From contig CAMWVJ010000046.1 of assembly GCA_947177645.1 (NCBI GenBank), forward strand, positions 1 through 7,982: a stretch of 7,982 nucleotides of DNA, written 5' to 3'. The position numbers were made by a program, and so were the translations under genes. Source of the DNA: an uncultured Desulfovibrio sp. GTDB lineage: Bacteria > Desulfobacterota > Desulfovibrionia > Desulfovibrionales > Desulfovibrionaceae. This document shows, in pieces, positions 6,402 to 7,982 of the stretch (position 1 is the stretch's first letter; each line of letters begins with the position of its first letter). A model generated the notes under the pieces. It ran no database searches, was not told where the DNA came from, and saw nothing but the letters and a program-made list of their open reading frames with translations.

Positions 6402-7238
6402 ATGAAGGTCATCGACTTCCGTTTCCGGCCCAATACCCCGGAGATCATCGACGGCATCAAAAACAGCTCCATGTTCAAGGCCTCCTGCAAGGCCATCGGC
6501 TTTGACGCCCGCAAGCCCGAGCCCCTGCCCGACATCGTGGCCGGCCTCGACCGGCTCGGCGTGGAGCTTGGCGTCATCACCGGCCGCGACTGCGAGACCA
6601 CCTACGGCTTCCCCTCCAACAACCCGAGCGTGCTGGAGTTCTGCCAAGCCTATCCCAAAAAATTCGTGGGCTTCTGGGGCATCGACCCGCACAAGAAAAT
6701 GGCCGCCGTGGAAGAGACCGAGCACGCCGTCAAGGTGCTGGGCATGAAGGGCATCGCCATCGACCCCTATCTCGCCCACATCAAGCCTTCGGAGGCGCGC
6801 TTCTATCCGCTGTACAGCAAATGCTGCGAGCTCGGCTGCGCGGTGTTCATCACCATGGCGCCGCCGCCGCAGGTGCCGGGCGCCATCATGGAATACGCCG
6901 ACCCGCGGGACGTGGACAAGGTGGCGCGGGACTTCCCCGAGCTCACCATCGTCATGAGCCACGGCGGCTACCCCTTCGTCAACGAGGCCGTCTACACCTG
7001 TCTGCGCAACGCCAATGTCTACATGGATATTTCCGAATACGAGCGCGCGCCCATGGTGAATGTCTACGTTGAGGCCATGAACAACCTCATCCCGGACAAG
7101 GTGGTGTTCGCCAGCGCCCATCCCTTCGTGGAGCTGAAGGACGCGCTCAAGGCCTATGAGGCCTTCCCGCTCAAGCCGGAAGTGCGCGAAAAGGTGATGT
7201 ACGGGAACGCCCGCAGGATACTGCGCCTGACCGACTGA
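6402..7238 (+). CDS. Amidohydrolase-2-family TIM-barrel protein lacking usual metal ligands
   Basis: This 278-residue cytoplasmic protein resembles the amidohydrolase 2 (ACMSD-like, COG2159) family. Supporting segments are the opening KVIDFRFRP, VGFWGIDPHK, GMKGIAIDPYLAH, the FPELTIVMSHGGYPF strand and loop with His187, and the C-terminal GNARRILRL, which matches the family's closing NA-x-R-hydrophobic pattern. Length is near or slightly under the family norm. The usual HxH after the first strand is replaced by Arg7-Phe-Arg9. The late Asp of the normal SDxP motif is replaced in FASAHPF (Ala239-His240), and no His is seen at the FITMAPPP strand. The protein is therefore probably metal-free or uses altered chemistry. 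The TauE/SafE gene follows after 22 bases, suggesting one operon. Substrate and pathway step are unknown; a link to sulfonate metabolism is suggested only by location. Confidence 0.8.
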   Translation: MKVIDFRFRPNTPEIIDGIKNSSMFKASCKAIGFDARKPEPLPDIVAGLDRLGVELGVITGRDCETTYGFPSNNPSVLEFCQAYPKKFVGFWGIDPHKKMAAVEETEHAVKVLGMKGIAIDPYLAHIKPSEARFYPLYSKCCELGCAVFITMAPPPQVPGAIMEYADPRDVDKVARDFPELTIVMSHGGYPFVNEAVYTCLRNANVYMDISEYERAPMVNVYVEAMNNLIPDKVVFASAHPFVELKDALKAYEAFPLKPEVREKVMYGNARRILRLTD

Positions 7239-7260
7239 GGCGGCGGGGGCGGGGCCGGAG

Positions 7261-7982
7261 ATGCTGTCCTGGCTGTATTTTTGCGTGACCTGGCTTCTCG
7301 CGGGGGTGGTCACCGGGCTGACCTCGTTCGGCGGCAATCTCTTCGCCGTGCCGCTCATCACCCTGGCCATGCCCCCGCGCGAGGCCATCCTGTTCGGGAC
7401 GCTCTCCGGCTCCGCCATCTTTCTGGGGATGGCCGTGGTCTACCTGCGCCACATCCTCTGGCGCGAGACGGCCATCCTCACCGTTTCGGCGCTGGGGGGC
7501 ATCCCGCTCGGCGTGTGGTTCCTCGCCAATGCCGGCGCCCGGGGGCTTTTGCTTGCCGCGGCCGGCGCGCTCTCCCTCTTCCTGCTCTGGCAGTTCGCGG
7601 CCGGGCTGCTGCACAGGCGTGAGCGGCCGCTCCCCCTGTGGTGCGCGGCGCCCTTCGGGCTGCTCTCCGGCATCATGATGAGCGCGGTGAGCTTCGGCGG
7701 GCCGCCGCTGGTGCTCTACGCCTTCCTGCGCCATTGGCAGAAGGCCGAGACCCTTGGCACGGTCAATGCCGTGAGCATCGCCATCATGGCCTTCGTCATC
7801 CCCTGGCTCGCGCACAAGGGGCTTTTCGCCGGCGAGCTGCCGCTGCTCGGCCTTGCGGGCAGCCTCGCCGCCTTCGTGGGCATCGCCGTGAGCGTGCCGC
7901 TGGCCCGGCGGCTTGAGACCGGCTTTTTCCGCCGGCTGCTTCTGGGCATGCTCGTCCTCTCCGCCATAATGCTCTTCTGGCG
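7261..7982 (+). CDS. TauE/SafE-family membrane protein, putative sulfite exporter (3' end cut off)
   Basis: The frame is open from ATG 7261 to the window edge: 240 full codons, close to the usual 240-270 residues, so only the end should be missing. The protein is almost wholly hydrophobic, with about seven predicted helices. It shows the two half-repeat signatures of TauE/SafE (PF01925): GLTSFGGNLFAVPLITL near residue 19 and AVSFGGPPLVLYAFLR near residue 141. Family members move sulfite, sulfoacetate or other small organosulfur anions across the inner membrane; many members are uncharacterised. Near a sulfite-releasing lyase, export of sulfite is a reasonable inference. The gene starts 22 bases after the amidohydrolase-like stop with no terminator between. 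The GGAG directly abuts the ATG, so the Shine-Dalgarno may instead be the G-rich tract just upstream, or the true start may lie slightly downstream. Confidence 0.85.
   Translation, partial: MLSWLYFCVTWLLAGVVTGLTSFGGNLFAVPLITLAMPPREAILFGTLSGSAIFLGMAVVYLRHILWRETAILTVSALGGIPLGVWFLANAGARGLLLAAAGALSLFLLWQFAAGLLHRRERPLPLWCAAPFGLLSGIMMSAVSFGGPPLVLYAFLRHWQKAETLGTVNAVSIAIMAFVIPWLAHKGLFAGELPLLGLAGSLAAFVGIAVSVPLARRLETGFFRRLLLGMLVLSAIMLFW

Noticed and set aside
6030..7418. 462-residue open frame on the minus strand
   Set aside because: It spans the inverted repeat and is antisense to the amidohydrolase-like gene, which has clear family motifs and a good ribosome binding site.
1..7982. CRISPR array, tRNA, rRNA or insertion sequence
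   Set aside because: I saw no regularly spaced repeats, no tRNA-like cloverleaf, no rRNA sequence and no transposase frame on either strand.

Overview
The window looks like a piece of a GC-rich, anaerobic, sulfonate-using bacterium, most plausibly a member of the Desulfovibrionaceae (Desulfovibrio/Bilophila type). This placement is inferred from gene content and base composition. The central signature is a glycyl radical enzyme whose visible active-site residues match isethionate sulfite-lyase (IslA, also called IseG). It lies opposite a TRAP-type uptake system.

Layout. Minus strand, 1-2405: islA, running off the left edge just before its glycyl-radical glycine. 2406-3028: a 623-base divergent control region. 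It holds a strong sigma-54 (-24/-12) promoter for islA, a second sigma-54-like promoter for the transporter, and three copies of a near-palindromic 16-mer between them, in the position of upstream activator sites. Plus strand: 3029-4039 is a periplasmic TRAP solute-binding protein. 4040-4215 is a hairpin-rich spacer. 4216-6069 is a fused small plus large TRAP permease (DctQM). 6070-6401 is non-coding and dominated by an approximately 150-base imperfect inverted repeat. 6402-7238 is an amidohydrolase-2-family protein lacking most of the usual metal ligands. 7261 to the right edge is a TauE/SafE-family membrane protein, in an apparent operon with it.

How it may work. The binding protein captures a small organic acid, inferred to be isethionate. 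The QM permease imports it with a cation gradient. IslA splits it into acetaldehyde and sulfite; sulfite is then respired, and any excess might leave through the TauE/SafE protein. The amidohydrolase-like protein has no assigned step. The control region suggests that uptake and cleavage are switched on together by an enhancer-binding activator encoded outside the window. The activase for IslA is also not in view; it probably lies to the left.

The two edge genes, islA and the TauE/SafE gene, have no stop codon inside the window and were read directly from the bases. Several long open frames antisense to the real genes were judged to be codon-bias shadows.
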